Counted from the first letter of the stretch, positions 16,219 to 25,557 are shown. The stretch: DNA of 34,787 bases from Deltaproteobacteria bacterium (GCA_018399135.1 JAGYPB010000029.1:1-34787); one strand, 5' to 3'. Notes: generated from the letters alone by a model not told the origin. Numbers and translations: made by a program.

Positions 16219-18158
16219 TTAAGCGGTCAGGGCGTCGAGCATGGCCGAGAAGGACTGCGCATGGCGCACGGCGATGTCGATATCCTGCAGGGCAACAACG
16301 CGCAGGGTTCCGCTGCTGCTGTGGGTGTAGGGGTCAACGGTCAGGTCAAGCCCGCCCCAGGCACCGATGATCAGGTCGGCCCAGTTGCCGAAGAAGATCG
16401 CCGAAGCGGTTCCGGTTGCGCCGCCCTTGGTCAGGGTGCTGGATACCTGGTTGGATACACCGGCACGCATCCCGGCAAAGTTGGTGAAGCCTTCGGGGTT
16501 GGGGAAAGAAGGACAAACAAACTGCGCAGTGTTGGTCAAGTCTTCCTGGCAATATCACTGTTGCCAATGACCTTTGGCGCGCACTTAGGTAGCCCAGGCC
16601 GCCGATGGGGTACTAACGGCGACCCCACCACAGCTTGACAACATCAGACCAGCCCAGGCGCTGCGCCAGCAGTGCCACCAACAACCGAGCCAATGCCGGA
16701 TGTAGCAGCAACGCCGGTCGGCTGGGTTATTGACCCGGGCAAGCCGCAGGGCGGCGGCGTCGATGGCGATGGCGAGGATCTTCTGCAGATCATCTTCAAT
16801 CAACATATCGACCGAGGGGCTGGACTGCTGTAGCAGCTGGCGGCTGATGTCAGTCATGCCCCCGACGGTTTTCGGCGAGAGAGCTACCTGGCCAAATGTC
16901 TGCTTGCTTTCAGTCGGGCCGGTGGTGCTGTCTGGGTCAACCCAGTAAGCCGTTGCGCCGGCAGAGAGTTTCGGGATAGCGATGTTGCCGACCAGGCCAT
17001 CGAGCATGCGCGCGCCCATCTTCATGACCATGGTGCGGTTGCGCAGGGCGTCGATAAACGATCCGGCCAGATGCTGGAAAAGCCGACCAGTAACCGCCGC
17101 CAGCGCCGCGTTGACAAACAGCCGCGACGGGCGCGCTCATCAGCACGTCGGCGGGGATAATCATGCCTTGCGCTTCGCGCTTGTATTTCTTTTCAGCGGC
17201 CAGCGAGCACTCACGCTCAAAAGCAGCGGCCTCTTGAATGGTGCGGCTTTGCGGGTTGGCCAGGGCGTTCAGTGCGCGAACGATGCTGTAACGCTTCTGA
17301 TCTTTGTCGGTCATGCCGACTTCGGCGGTGTCCTGGCTGATTTTGGCACCAGAACGCTCGAGCAGGGCGCAGACAAACTCCTCAAGAGACTTGCCTGCTC
17401 GGATGTGCTCCATGGCGAGCTGGTGCGCGCCGTGCTTGTCGGCGATTTCGTGGATCTTGTGCCGGATTTTTCTCGCGCTGGGTTGCTGATTTTCCGGGCC
17501 CTGCCTTTCACTCTGATATTCTCGGGCATGGCTGCAGCCCTCACTGCGGGCCGGGCTCGGCCTCTGGGGTAAACCGGCAAATTGTTTTTTTCTTCGGTTT
17601 CTGCTGTTTCTTCTATATCGCGCTCGATCACGGTGATGTGGTCGCCCGAGGCGCTGCGGCCTACGCCGACAGTCACGTCGGCAGGCACGGACACCAGCGA
17701 CACCTCGAAGGGTTCCCAATCGGTTGCGCGGTAAATCTCCTCGCCGTCTTTTTCTTCGACCAGCTGCATGCGGTGGATCTGATAGCCGACAGAGACATTG
17801 CCTCGGATGCCGTCGAGAACATCTTGATAAACCTGGCTCGGGCGCTTTTACCAAAGCGTACGACAGCGCGACCTCGTTTATCTTTTGTCAACTCAACATC
17901 CTCAACCACGCCGATCTGTGATTCGGGGTTGTGATCCAGCAGCAACGGGCCTCGTTGCTGCAAACGACTCAGGCGCACGGCCTGCGGAGTATGATCCAGA
18001 ATTTCTGTGCCCCACCAGCGCTTGTAGGGTTCCTCGCTGGAAAAGCTCAACGGGATGGTGCGTTTTTCTTCATCGATGCCGGCACGCTCAAGGCCAAACA
18101 TCCGGTACTGAGTGCCGGTGTTGACCGCGTCGCGGGTTTTATCGCGCTTGTCAGGCAT
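16219..18158 (-). pseudogene. Prohead protease / major capsid fusion, frameshifted
   Basis: Starting at ATG 18158 (AAAGGAG site) the first part has HK97-type prohead protease motifs, including LLLDHNP with the catalytic His and RGNVSVGY with the catalytic Ser. It continues without a new start into a scaffold-like helical segment (RKIRHKIHEIADKHGAH) and then a major capsid domain (VMKMGARMLDGLVGNIAIP, SAIFFGNWADLIIGAWGGLDL), ending at TAA 16219. The order fits known protease-capsid fusions. Frame switches are needed near 17846, 17485, 17120, 16725, 16650 and 16560-16610; the first two are explained by one missing C each. Either the sequence is locally wrong or the capsid gene is dead. Confidence 0.8.
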
Positions 18159-19590
18159 TGGTTTGCTCCTTTGCTATGGCGGGTGTCAGCCCGTACTTTT
18201 TCATGGTGTCGTTGTCGTCGGCGATCTGGCGGCAGACCTCCTCGAAGTCGCGTCCCTGCTCAGCGGCGATCTGACTGCGGCTGGTCAGGTTGTTTGCCAA
18301 CATCTTTTCAAAGGCAATCGCATCCTTGGCCGGGTCGATCCACTGCCAGCCCCTTGGCTGCCACTTGACATCGATCAGCTTGATGTAGCGATCCTCGGGA
18401 AAATTGACCAGTCGCGTGCGCAGGGCGTTGCGCAACCAGGCGCGATAGATGCGATCAAGAAAAACCTCCGCGACCCAGTTCTGGATCATGCGGTAGTTGT
18501 CGCGCTCTTCGATGCTGAAACTGCGCAGGGTGCCGTAGCTGGTGCCCTCGGGGTCAGATGCGAGGGTGTTGTAACCAATGTTCAGACCGCTGGCGATTGA
18601 CTTGAGGCTGCGCTTGATAAAGTCATCAACCATGTCCGACGGGTATTTGCTGTCGAACATCTTAAAATCAAGCCCGGCAGGCAGGCGGCGGAATGATCCC
18701 GGCTCGGCGTCGATGGTGAAATCGTCGCCCTGCTTGCCGTCGGTTGCTGCAGCAAATTCTCCGCCAAGGGTTTCGGTGAAAAAGCCCATGGTGCTGGCAC
18801 CGATGCGGGCGGCGACGATGGCGGCCTCGTTGAACGCGGCGAGGTGGTGCATCTCGACCATGGCGGCGTGCATCCAGGTATAGCCACGGCTCTGCCAGCT
18901 GTAATCGGGCAGGTAGGCGTGGATGATGTCCTGGGCCGGGACGCGCTCGGCCTTGGCTCGCTGCGGCTTGCCGATGGTGGCATCGTTGCGGATCGGGGTC
19001 AGGTGGTAGCAGGGGTCGGGGAAACCGGCTGAGGCGCAGTACCTGACCTCTATGCGGATATAGCGGCCATCTTTTAAATCGGCGTTGTGGGTTTCGTCGA
19101 GCAGATCCGGGTTGAGGAACTGGATCGCGTAACCGCTGGCGTTGGGGTAGTTGTTGTACTCGCGGATCAGCACCTCGCCATCGCGGGCGGCGCTGCTGAT
19201 AAACAAACGCTGGGCGCTGATCATCGATAGTTTGCCGGTGACATCGCAGGAACCATGGCGGCCAAACTCGCGCCAGGCATCCTCAACCCGCAGGTTGGCA
19301 TCGTGATCCAGTTTGCCGCGTGAGGTTTTGGCCTGGCATTGCAGGCGGATGCCGTCCTTACCGACGATGTTGACCTTGAGAATATCCAGATACTTTTTAG
19401 CGTAGTCGTTATTTTTGGCAACGTCGCGGGCGCGGGCGCGTAGGGCACGGCCGCCTTGCTGTAGGTCGGCGTCGATCTGCTCGCTGTTTTTGTTCCACTT
19501 GCTCAACAGGTTGGTCGCCTGGGCGGCGGCGAACTGACGATGTTGAGCAACGGCCCTTAGGGCCGGATCTTTGCGCTTAAACGGCCACAT
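18151..19590 (-). CDS. Portal protein (lambda gpB family), 479 aa
   Basis: ATG 19590 (GACGAGG site) begins MWPFKRKDPALRAVAQ. The protein has the lambda-type portal pattern: a basic N-terminal helical region, ARDVAKNNDYAKKYLDILKVNIVG (about 40-63), then AEPGSFRRLPAG.DFKMFDSKYPS and the hallmark SDPEGTSYGTLRSFSIEERD followed by helical VAEVFLDRIYRAWL. It forms the dodecameric ring at the packaging vertex. Unlike its neighbours it has no frameshift. It overlaps the protease-capsid gene by 8 bases and the upstream connector stop by 1 base. Confidence 0.9.
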   Translation of the reverse strand: MWPFKRKDPALRAVAQHRQFAAAQATNLLSKWNKNSEQIDADLQQGGRALRARARDVAKNNDYAKKYLDILKVNIVGKDGIRLQCQAKTSRGKLDHDANLRVEDAWREFGRHGSCDVTGKLSMISAQRLFISSAARDGEVLIREYNNYPNASGYAIQFLNPDLLDETHNADLKDGRYIRIEVRYCASAGFPDPCYHLTPIRNDATIGKPQRAKAERVPAQDIIHAYLPDYSWQSRGYTWMHAAMVEMHHLAAFNEAAIVAARIGASTMGFFTETLGGEFAAATDGKQGDDFTIDAEPGSFRRLPAGLDFKMFDSKYPSDMVDDFIKRSLKSIASGLNIGYNTLASDPEGTSYGTLRSFSIEERDNYRMIQNWVAEVFLDRIYRAWLRNALRTRLVNFPEDRYIKLIDVKWQPRGWQWIDPAKDAIAFEKMLANNLTSRSQIAAEQGRDFEEVCRQIADDNDTMKKYGLTPAIAKEQTNA

Positions 19591-20170
19591 TAGATAAACC
19601 TCGTCAGGATGCGGTTGCCGCCACCCATGCCGGCGGCCAGCTTTTCGGCTTGCTCCTCGCGGCGGGCTTCCTATGGTAGTAGCTGCGCAGCTGCAACAGT
19701 TCGGCGATGGGAATATTTTTTGACCGACCGGGCGCTGGGCCAGCTGACGCTGTATTCGGCCTGCGCCTCTGTGGGCGCGGCCCTCCAGCACGGCCTCGAT
19801 GAGCCCAGGGGCTTTGCGGCGGGCTGCGCAGGGCTGGCAAGTGGCGCTGTAGGCCACCTGGATCAAAGATGGTGAGCCGCTGCGGGTGATGGTGGCGCTG
19901 CAGGCTGGTGGCCAGGCCGTGACGTAAGCAATCCAGCGATAGTCGCCGGCAGCATATCCGGCCGATGTCGCCGCGCTGACTTCCACGTCATAGTCTGTGC
20001 CGTCTGCGGTGGCATTGATCGAAATCGGCGTACCGCCAGCGACCGGCTGAAGGACATAATGCAGCGCGAACGCATCAGCCGGATAATCGGCCAGCGTTTT
20101 TGTCCAGGCGATGGTATCGCCTGCGGTGATGGTGGTAGGCCTGCGGGTTGTGTCTGCGTGGCTGGAGCAT
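19590..20170 (-). pseudogene. Head-tail connector preceding portal (gpW position), frameshifted
   Basis: Proposed ATG 20170 and stop TAA overlapping the portal ATG give about 193 codons, but three frames are needed. The first part reads TITAGDTIAWTKTLADYP..AFALHYVLQPVAGG, a beta domain; the middle reads LIEAVLEGRA; then IPIAELLQLRSYYH and finally EQAEKLAAGMGGGNRILTRFI. The order and last motif match conserved proteins that lie just before portal genes. Frame switches are near 20150, in about 19860-19735 and near 19675. There are no in-frame stops inside each block, which suggests indel errors. Confidence 0.65.
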
Positions 20171-20236
20171 AGAGAAAAGCAAGCCGGTTAGTTACCCACG
20201 TAAGCGGCTTAAACCGACGTAAGCCAGAGAAATGTT

Positions 20237-20425
20237 TTATTGTGGGGGATGGTTTAATGCCTTGATGGCCACCTCGGCGATACCTGGGATGCGGCGCTTG
20301 CCATGCTCCCAGCCTGGTATGTGCGGTAGGGGGTTTGTAGCGCTTCGGCCATCTGTTTGATGTTGAGGCCCAGCAGTTGCCGGGCTTGTTTCAGTTCGGC
20401 TAAACAGGCGAGCACCGCCGATCAT
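20237..20425 (-). pseudogene. XRE-like HTH regulator, frameshifted
   Basis: Combining two frames gives LAELKQARQLLGLNIKQM followed by AEALQTPYRTYQ and WEHGKRRIPGIAEVAIKAL, a typical helix-turn-helix recognition pattern of small Xre/antitoxin-like regulators. The ATG 20425 is preceded by GGGAGG, but one extra base after it and one further shift near 20305 break the frame. It overlaps the 3' end of the membrane protein gene at 20400. It may regulate the nearby promoter at 21147-21174. Confidence 0.55.
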
Positions 20426-20582
20426 CGGTCTCCCTCCCTCGCATTATAAGCAAGGTGAAAGCAACAAGCCCCATAGCCATCCCGGCCGCATATCCATAGT
20501 CACCAGAGAACAGCGCAAACAAGCTTCCCGAAAATGAGTAAAATGCAGCCAGTAAAAATAAATTGATACATAATGTGTTCAT
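20400..20582 (-). CDS. Small membrane protein, 60 aa
   Basis: Two hydrophobic segments (about 4-24 and 31-48) are joined by a short Gly/Asp loop and followed by a charged C-terminus (MRGRETDDRR). I do not recognise it. It lies in the small cassette between terL and the connector, with ATG 20582 after AAGGCGGGG. It could be a superinfection-exclusion or holin-like protein, but the sequence gives no proof. Confidence 0.5.
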   Translation of the reverse strand: MNTLCINLFLLAAFYSFSGSLFALFSGDYGYAAGMAMGLVAFTLLIMRGRETDDRRCSPV

Positions 20583-20606
20583 CACCACCCCGCCTTTTCA
20601 ACATAC

Positions 20607-20777
20607 TTACTCAGCTTGCGCCTCAAGCTCTTGCAGTTCGTTTTGGGCTTCTTCTACCTTGCTTATCATCATCTCCAACCCTTTTATGTCTTTAGCTGTA
20701 AGCGCGGTTTTTTTCCCTGCGGTTGCTACTTCCTCTTGCCAAAGCATCAGTGCGTGTTTAAGGTCGGCTAATTTCAT
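20607..20777 (-). CDS. Small helical phage protein, 56 aa
   Basis: ATG 20777 has the strong leader CAGGAGGATGAC, which is repeated before the gene at 21105. The protein is mainly helical with a likely coiled coil at the C-terminus (EKALLI-like heptads: MMISKVEEAQNELQELEAQ). No family is recognised. It lies directly downstream of the 20779-21105 gene in the same short operon. Confidence 0.6.
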   Translation of the reverse strand: MKLADLKHALMLWQEEVATAGKKTALTAKDIKGLEMMISKVEEAQNELQELEAQAE

Positions 20778-20778
20778 G

Positions 20779-21105
20779 TCATCCTCCTGTTTGCCCCTCC
20801 GAAGAGGGGCGGGCGGCGAGCCGTGAGTACTCATAGCCCTCAAATAAATGCTTGACTGGTGGCAAGCCTTTTGCCCTGCGCTGTGCGTTTCTAGCGATTA
20901 ATCCTTGATCCATACAGTGAGCACAACGCTGATCTGCTGGTACATCCTTAAAGTCGAATGCTTGTACAATGCGTTCTTGTTGGATGTTTTGATAGACATC
21001 ACGATGGTTGCGGTTGACTTTGCTTGCGCTTGTCGTGCGTGCTGCACATCTTGAGTAGTATTGCTGGCCGTTGGTTCCTTTGTTTGCTCTGAGATGGTAT
21101 TTCAT
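20779..21105 (-). CDS. Small phage protein with a Cys pair, 108 aa
   Basis: The basic N-terminal half (MKYHLRANKGTNGQQYYS) is followed by FDFKDVPADQRCAHCMDQG, which contains CAHC and could bind zinc together with Cys 20 and later His residues. It is the first gene after the strong promoter at 21147-21174, with ATG 21105 preceded by CAGGAGGATGAC. No function is known to me; a DNA- or RNA-binding role is possible. Confidence 0.6.
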   Translation of the reverse strand: MKYHLRANKGTNGQQYYSRCAARTTSASKVNRNHRDVYQNIQQERIVQAFDFKDVPADQRCAHCMDQGLIARNAQRRAKGLPPVKHLFEGYEYSRLAARPSSEGQTGG

Positions 21106-21146
21106 GTCATCCTCCTGTTTGTGTTGTTGTGTTCCTCTTGATTCTT

Positions 21147-21174
21147 ATTATACACGCAATGCGTATAGTGTCAA
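21147..21174 (-). promoter_or_regulatory. Sigma70 promoter with internal operator-like palindrome
   Basis: On the minus strand the sequence is TTGACA (21174-21169), a 16-base spacer and TATAAT (21152-21147), both perfect consensus boxes. The spacer contains the 11-base palindrome ACGCAATGCGT (21154-21164), suited to repressor binding. The first downstream gene starts at 21105. Confidence 0.8.
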
Positions 21175-21210
21175 CAGGAATAACACAAAAAAGAAGATTT
21201 ATTTTATTTT

Positions 21211-21242
21211 TCCTCCGTGTTCTCTGTGCCTCTGTGTGAGGC
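21211..21242. repeat. Dispersed purine-rich intergenic repeat
   Basis: On the minus strand this reads CACAGAGGCACAGAG then AACACGGAGG, a string of the type spread through many bacterial chromosomes. It lies between the HTH gene (21253) and the promoter at 21147-21174, and related strings are at 11396-11551 and 24218-24240. Confidence 0.5.
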
Positions 21243-21252
21243 CGGTTTTAAA

Positions 21253-21459
21253 TTACTGCCCAACATCAACAAACCCCTTCTTTTCCGCTTCCAGCACGCT
21301 GCGCACCTCGACCATCAGCCCGCGCTGTCCGACTTGCCCCTCGGGGTGCCAGGCGCGCAAGACTCCTTTACTCAGCAGATCATAGATCCGGTCGGGGCTG
21401 GAGTCCCAGCGGTCTGCCAGGGTGCGGATGCGGACGAACTTTTTTTGCTCAAACTGCAT
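21253..21459 (-). CDS. Small MerR/excisionase-like HTH protein, 68 aa
   Basis: The sequence KFVRIRTLADRWDSSPDRIYDLLSKGVLRAWHPEG has the helix-turn-helix plus wing pattern of excisionase/AlpA-type DNA-binding proteins. ATG 21459 has a strong CCGGAGG site; ATG 21489, overlapping the terL stop, is an alternative giving 78 residues. It may be a regulator or a packaging accessory protein, as in phages where a small DNA-binding gene follows terL. Confidence 0.65.
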   Translation of the reverse strand: MQFEQKKFVRIRTLADRWDSSPDRIYDLLSKGVLRAWHPEGQVGQRGLMVEVRSVLEAEKKGFVDVGQ

Positions 21460-21488
21460 GACAAAACCTCCGGTGCGTTGTCGTTTCA

Positions 21489-23357
21489 TTATTTCCACCC
21501 TGTAGCAAAGTTTTTCCGCCTGGGTGCGCGGTGTTGGCTTTCGGCCTCCGGTGCTGGTGCGTCCGGTTTCCTCGGTATTTTCGTCTTGAGCTTTTCGCGC
21601 AGGGCCAGGGCGTAGACGGTGCAGTCCCAGTAGTCGCTCCGGCCGCGCGAGTCATCCAGCCGCTTGTCGCCTTTGATCTCGCTGGGGTAAGAAAGTGTTT
21701 GAAAACGCCCCCATCAACTTCCATCGAAACAAGAAGCGCCGCGTCGCCGGGCTGGATCTGCAACCCGCTCTAAATCGCCTTTTTGAACAGATCGACTTTG
21801 ATAACACAGCAGCAGCCGCCGGGGATCTTCTGTTGTGCTTGGGAATACGCCTACGCCCTGGTAGCTGATCAGCGCCGCGTGTCGGCCATTCCTTTTAGGG
21901 GCTGCATTTTGCGCTGCCGGCTGCAGTATTCGCAGACCTCGACAGCGGCAGCGAAAGGTTTCGCCATTGGCGCCAGTGCCGCCGGAGCCGATGAGGCCGC
22001 GACGATGCGGAACTCTTTCCGTCGGCGCCGACAAAACCTCCTGCTCGACGAGGTAGCCGATGCCGCCGAAGGGCCGAGCTGGCCATGGCGGATCATGCGC
22101 ATACTGATCGGGCGCGTGAGCCGTAGGCCCACACTTCATAATAAAGCAGCCTGCTGGGCATCGACCAGCAGGCCGAGTGGCGAGGTGCTGAAAGCGACGG
22201 GTGTTGCAGCCGCCCCGGTAGCGCAGCAGGGTGCCCGCCGCGGGTGCAATGGACTCAAGTGACGTAATCGATGGCTTGTAGCCGCATTTGTAAGGATCTG
22301 GCGGATGGGTCATTGCCTTTGGCGCGCAGGTAGGCGCCGGCGATTTCGGCGAGGGGCACCATCGGCAACACAAAGGCGCTCATGTGATAGCCGACACTTT
22401 CGGGGCGGGCGAGGTGGTCACCGTGGCTGGCGACCCAGCGGCCGGAGCGGTAACCCTGGGCGCGTTGCTGCTCATCCCATAGCGCGCCGCAATCGGGGCA
22501 GGCGAGTTGCACGCCTCTGATGAGGCCAAGTGGCTGGCGCCGCTGGGGATGCTGAGGTGCTCGTGGTTGGGCAGGACAATGCCGTCGCACTCGGGGCAGC
22601 GCAGGTGATACTGCCAGAGCTGCTCGGCCTCGCGGTGTCTTTGCGGATGGTAGCGCGGCCCTCGCCGGGGGCGCTGGCGTAGACGCATTTGAGCGGCCGC
22701 GATCGCCACGCGTGCTTTGCGGAACAGGGTGATGGGGTCGGAGCCTTCGCTTGTCCGTTCGGCGAACTTGTCGCACTCATCGGCGATATTGACGCGGCCA
22801 AAGTAACTGGCCATGGACGATGGCGAGTTTGACCAGGCGGGGAACAGGCGGATGCCGGGAAAAGCGGATCATGCCGCGCGTGGTGTCGTCGGCGTAGTCG
22901 GAGAGGTAGCGGGCGATGCGTCCTGGGCGGCCGTGATCGTCGCGGGCGCGCATGACGGGGATGATGCGCTCGCCCAGGGCTTTGCGCTGGCTTCCGGTGG
23001 GCATCAGCCAGAAGATGCTAAGCTGGAGCGGCTGTTCCTGGCCGACGGCCCAGCAGGCGTTGGATGAGCACCCAAGCTTTGCCGGAGCGCTCCGGCGCGC
23101 AGATCCAGACCTCGCGGACATGGGGCAGCGAGATGGTGTCCATGATCTTGATCAGGTGCGGCACCAGCTCATTGCGCCAGGGGCCGGGGCTGCTGTCGAT
23201 CTCGGTGACGCGGCGGTAAGCCTGCGCCCACTGGCTAATCGAGATCCGCTCCGGTGTCCGCATCCGGACGGCGTAGGGCGCGGGAGGGTTTGCTGTAGTA
23301 GTGCCGGCGGTGTGCTCGAGGCCGGGGATGGGCAGGGGTTGGGGGATGAGGGGCCAT
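21489..23357 (-). pseudogene. terL: Terminase large subunit (GpA family), frameshifted
   Basis: The rebuilt product is about 620 residues, as usual for GpA-type large terminases. Motifs in order are SISQWAQAYRRVTEIDSSPGPWRNELVPHLIKIMDTIS, APERSGK (Walker A region), FWLMPTGSQRKALGERIIPVM, MASYFGRVNIADECDKFAERTSEGSDP (Walker B and coupling), a zinc-type CPECDG region, and C-terminal DDSRGRSDYWDCTVYALAL (nuclease end). At least five frame switches are needed, while each frame block keeps the family motifs. The stop overlaps the ATG at 21489. It is the ATP-driven packaging motor and nuclease. The N-terminal start is uncertain. Confidence 0.82.
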
Positions 23358-23541
23358 GGCGCCCTTTTCTGCTAAGGGCTTACGCCAACGGAATAGCTTT
23401 TTATGGCTAATGCCATCGCCACTACCAACCACGCAGGGCTGCAACTTATGAACTTCCCTGGGGCGTATTGCCGCACATGACCACGGCGCAGGGTGGACGC
23501 GGGGGGCTGGGTGGTGGCTGCCGCCCCCATAAAACCTTTTT

Positions 23542-23739
23542 TTACGCCGTCTTCTGGCAAGGCCTGAGGTAACGTCCAGAAACGAAACCAGGGGCTGCTT
23601 TCCCTTTTATACGAGATTTATTAAGTTTTTTTGGTGGGCAATTTTCAGCTTGTGTTATGTTTTTGCAGGTCATAAGCTGAACTGCTTTTATGCCAGCCTG
23701 TAATAAAAGAGCTCGGGCAGATTTACTTCGGCACGCCAT
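23542..23739 (-). CDS. Hypothetical basic small protein, 65 aa
   Basis: ATG 23739 has a GGGAGG ribosome site 9 bases upstream. The protein is basic with several Cys (MACRSKSARALLLQAGIKAV, PPKKLNKSRIKGKAAPGF). No family is recognised. It lies in the atypical segment between terS and terL, so it may belong to inserted DNA. The intervening 23358-23541 shows no supported gene. Confidence 0.4.
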   Translation of the reverse strand: MACRSKSARALLLQAGIKAVQLMTCKNITQAENCPPKKLNKSRIKGKAAPGFVSGRYLRPCQKTA

Positions 23740-23886
23740 CACAAACGACCTCCCTATGATTGGCTGATATCTGATACAGAGCGGCCCATTCGGCGTATTA
23801 TGTTTTTCTTTGCGCGGCTGAAAGAAAACTAAGCTTCACACATTGGTATTCTCGTGAGAGCCAAATACAGCCTGCCGCCAACATTT

Positions 23887-24242
23887 CTAATATGGACGCC
23901 TATCAAAATCTTCTCTATCCTTTCTGCTTGCTTCTACTTCTCCGGCTATTTTAAGTATATGATTGAACATTTATTACAAAACAAAAACATATTGCTGTAG
24001 GGCAAATAAAGAGGAATGAAAGTGGAGTAAAAATCATCTTGGACTATTTTGTCTATATCTACTTGTCCAAAATCAAAGCAAACAGATGAACTTAAATGAC
24101 TAATCATAAAACCATCAACATCAAAACCATGTTTCTTCCCAACATTGAATGCCTTAACATTGTTTATTTTTGATCTTAGAACAACATCAAGAAATGCTTT
24201 GGTATTGGCTGCTGCCTCCTCTCCGTGCCTCGCCTCTATGGG
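23887..24242 (-). pseudogene. AT-rich gene remnant between terS and terL
   Basis: After the terS stop the same frame stays open for about 97 codons (EAAANTKAFLDVVLRSK, KHGFDVDGFMISHLSSS, QDDFYSTFIPLYLPYSN) to TAG 23946. A one-frame shift near 23960 continues as FNHILKIAGEVEASRKDREDF to TAG 23887. No start codon lies at the beginning. Codon use is clearly AT-rich compared with the flanking packaging genes, indicating foreign DNA. The family is not recognised, and a 5'-truncated and frameshifted gene is the simplest reading. The region 23740-23886 shows no ORF. Confidence 0.45.
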
Positions 24243-24914
24243 CTAATGCTCTTCCTCAATCTCTACCGTCACCTCGCCGCTGTTGGCGATGTCGTTGCAG
24301 GCGTCGGCGATGGCTTGGTCGATGATGGCTTGGGCATCAGGGATGCGGGCGATGTCGCCGCCGCTGACGTGGATCAGGGCGGGAGGTGGTGGTGAGCCGG
24401 TGGGCGATGGTGTCGCGGGTGAGGGCTGACCAGGTGCAGGTTTCCAGATCGGCATCCTCGCGCAGTATCCATTTGCGATCCAGGGCGGTGCTGCTTCGTC
24501 ATCCCGGCGGATCTCTTCGCGGTCGGCTTTGGCTTTGATCAGCCGGGCCTCGTCGACAGCGGTGTCGTAGTTGGCGAGGCTGGCGGGTAAAAGGTGGTTC
24601 GCGGCGCTCAGCAGTGCGACTTCCAATACGGATTCGCGCAGGACTTTTCGACCCTCGGTGGTGAGGTCTTGCCGGGTGAAGGCGCTATAGGTGAGGTTGC
24701 CGCCCTGGTCGGCATACCAGTCGTGGGCTTTCTGCTTGTCGCGGAACCAGCGCCCGGTGGTTTCGGTGTCGCCGTGGTATTTGCCCCACAGACGCTCGAC
24801 GGTGTCCTGGTATTCATCCTCGGTGGCGCTCTTGTCGTCCCGCGTGGATTTGCCGGGCCGCTCCTGATATGCCTTGAGGGCGGACAGGCGAGCGCAAAGT
24901 AATGACGCGAGCAT
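24243..24914 (-). pseudogene. Terminase small subunit-like protein, frame-disturbed
   Basis: The 223-codon frame contains SALTYSAFTRQDL-like and RKVLRESVLEVALLSAANHLLPASLANYDTAVDEARLIKAKADREEIRR, followed by a stretch in a wrong frame (about 24485 to 24382) and then LIHVSGGDIARIPDAQAIIDQAIADACNDI. Replacing the middle by the other frame gives WILREDADLETCTWSALTRDTIAHRLTT, a continuous Nu1-like product. Small terminases bind the packaging site. The two compensating shifts suggest sequence errors. It is separated from terL by about 880 bases, unlike most phages. Confidence 0.6.
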
Positions 24915-25344
24915 GGCCTGTCGCTATGCCGGCCTGTGTGATGAGGCCAGCGTCAACATGGAAGTGGCCTTGTTATTCACAGGAGCACAGCACGCGTTGC
25001 CCCTACGGGGGTCAAATTAAATTTCCAAGCATTCATCGTCCCGCGTGGGCCAGAAAACCCGTTCGGCTTTATATCCAAAATCAACCTGGCCTGGTCAAGT
25101 ATCCTGTGTGCCTGCCTGCGGGGCGATGCTAGAAGGGCTGATGCCTCTTACCGTGAAGCCTGCGCCTCTAACTCTGCCTTCATCCGAGCAACTAGTCACA
25201 ATAGCAGTCGATCGATATGCTTGATACTGGCGCGGAGTACTGTTGTACTCAACCAACTCAATACAGTATCCTCTGTAATCAACCAGCCACGTAATCAGCT
25301 GAGACTCAGTTCCAATACATCCTCGGCAAGTGCTAAAATATTAT
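24915..25344. other. Gene-poor segment upstream of terS
   Basis: No frame of convincing coding quality is visible on either strand in these 430 bases. The string GTAGGGGCAACGCGTG (minus strand, near 25000) resembles dispersed chromosomal repeats. The segment could hold the packaging (cos or pac) site, which usually lies near terS, but no specific motif proves this. Confidence 0.4.
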
Positions 25345-25503
25345 TCAGCCTACATCATCTACCTCCCCTTGTGGCATAGCTGATATTTCAAAACGTACAT
25401 CAAATAGCAGAGAGTGTCTTTTGTCGTGATCGTGTCGGGTTACAGCTTCATCCCTAAACTCTTGAAGTAAAACAGCTAATAGATTCAGTTTTCCTATATC
25501 CAT
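25345..25503 (-). CDS. Small protein, 52 aa
   Basis: ATG 25503 has a strong GAGGAGG ribosome site, and the frame runs 53 codons to TGA 25345. The sequence is helical and His/Asp-rich in the middle (LLQEFRDEAVTRHDHDKRHS). No family is recognised. It is the last small gene before terS in the leftward unit. Confidence 0.55.
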   Translation of the reverse strand: MDIGKLNLLAVLLQEFRDEAVTRHDHDKRHSLLFDVRFEISAMPQGEVDDVG

Positions 25504-25557
25504 ACTACCTCCTCATAATCCCCCCGCCCGGCATTCATATATGGCACCAAACGGCCC

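Noticed and set aside
24915-25140. 76-codon plus-strand frame upstream of terS
   Set aside because: It has no ribosome site, is Trp/Cys/Pro-rich without domain features, and overlaps repeat-like sequence.
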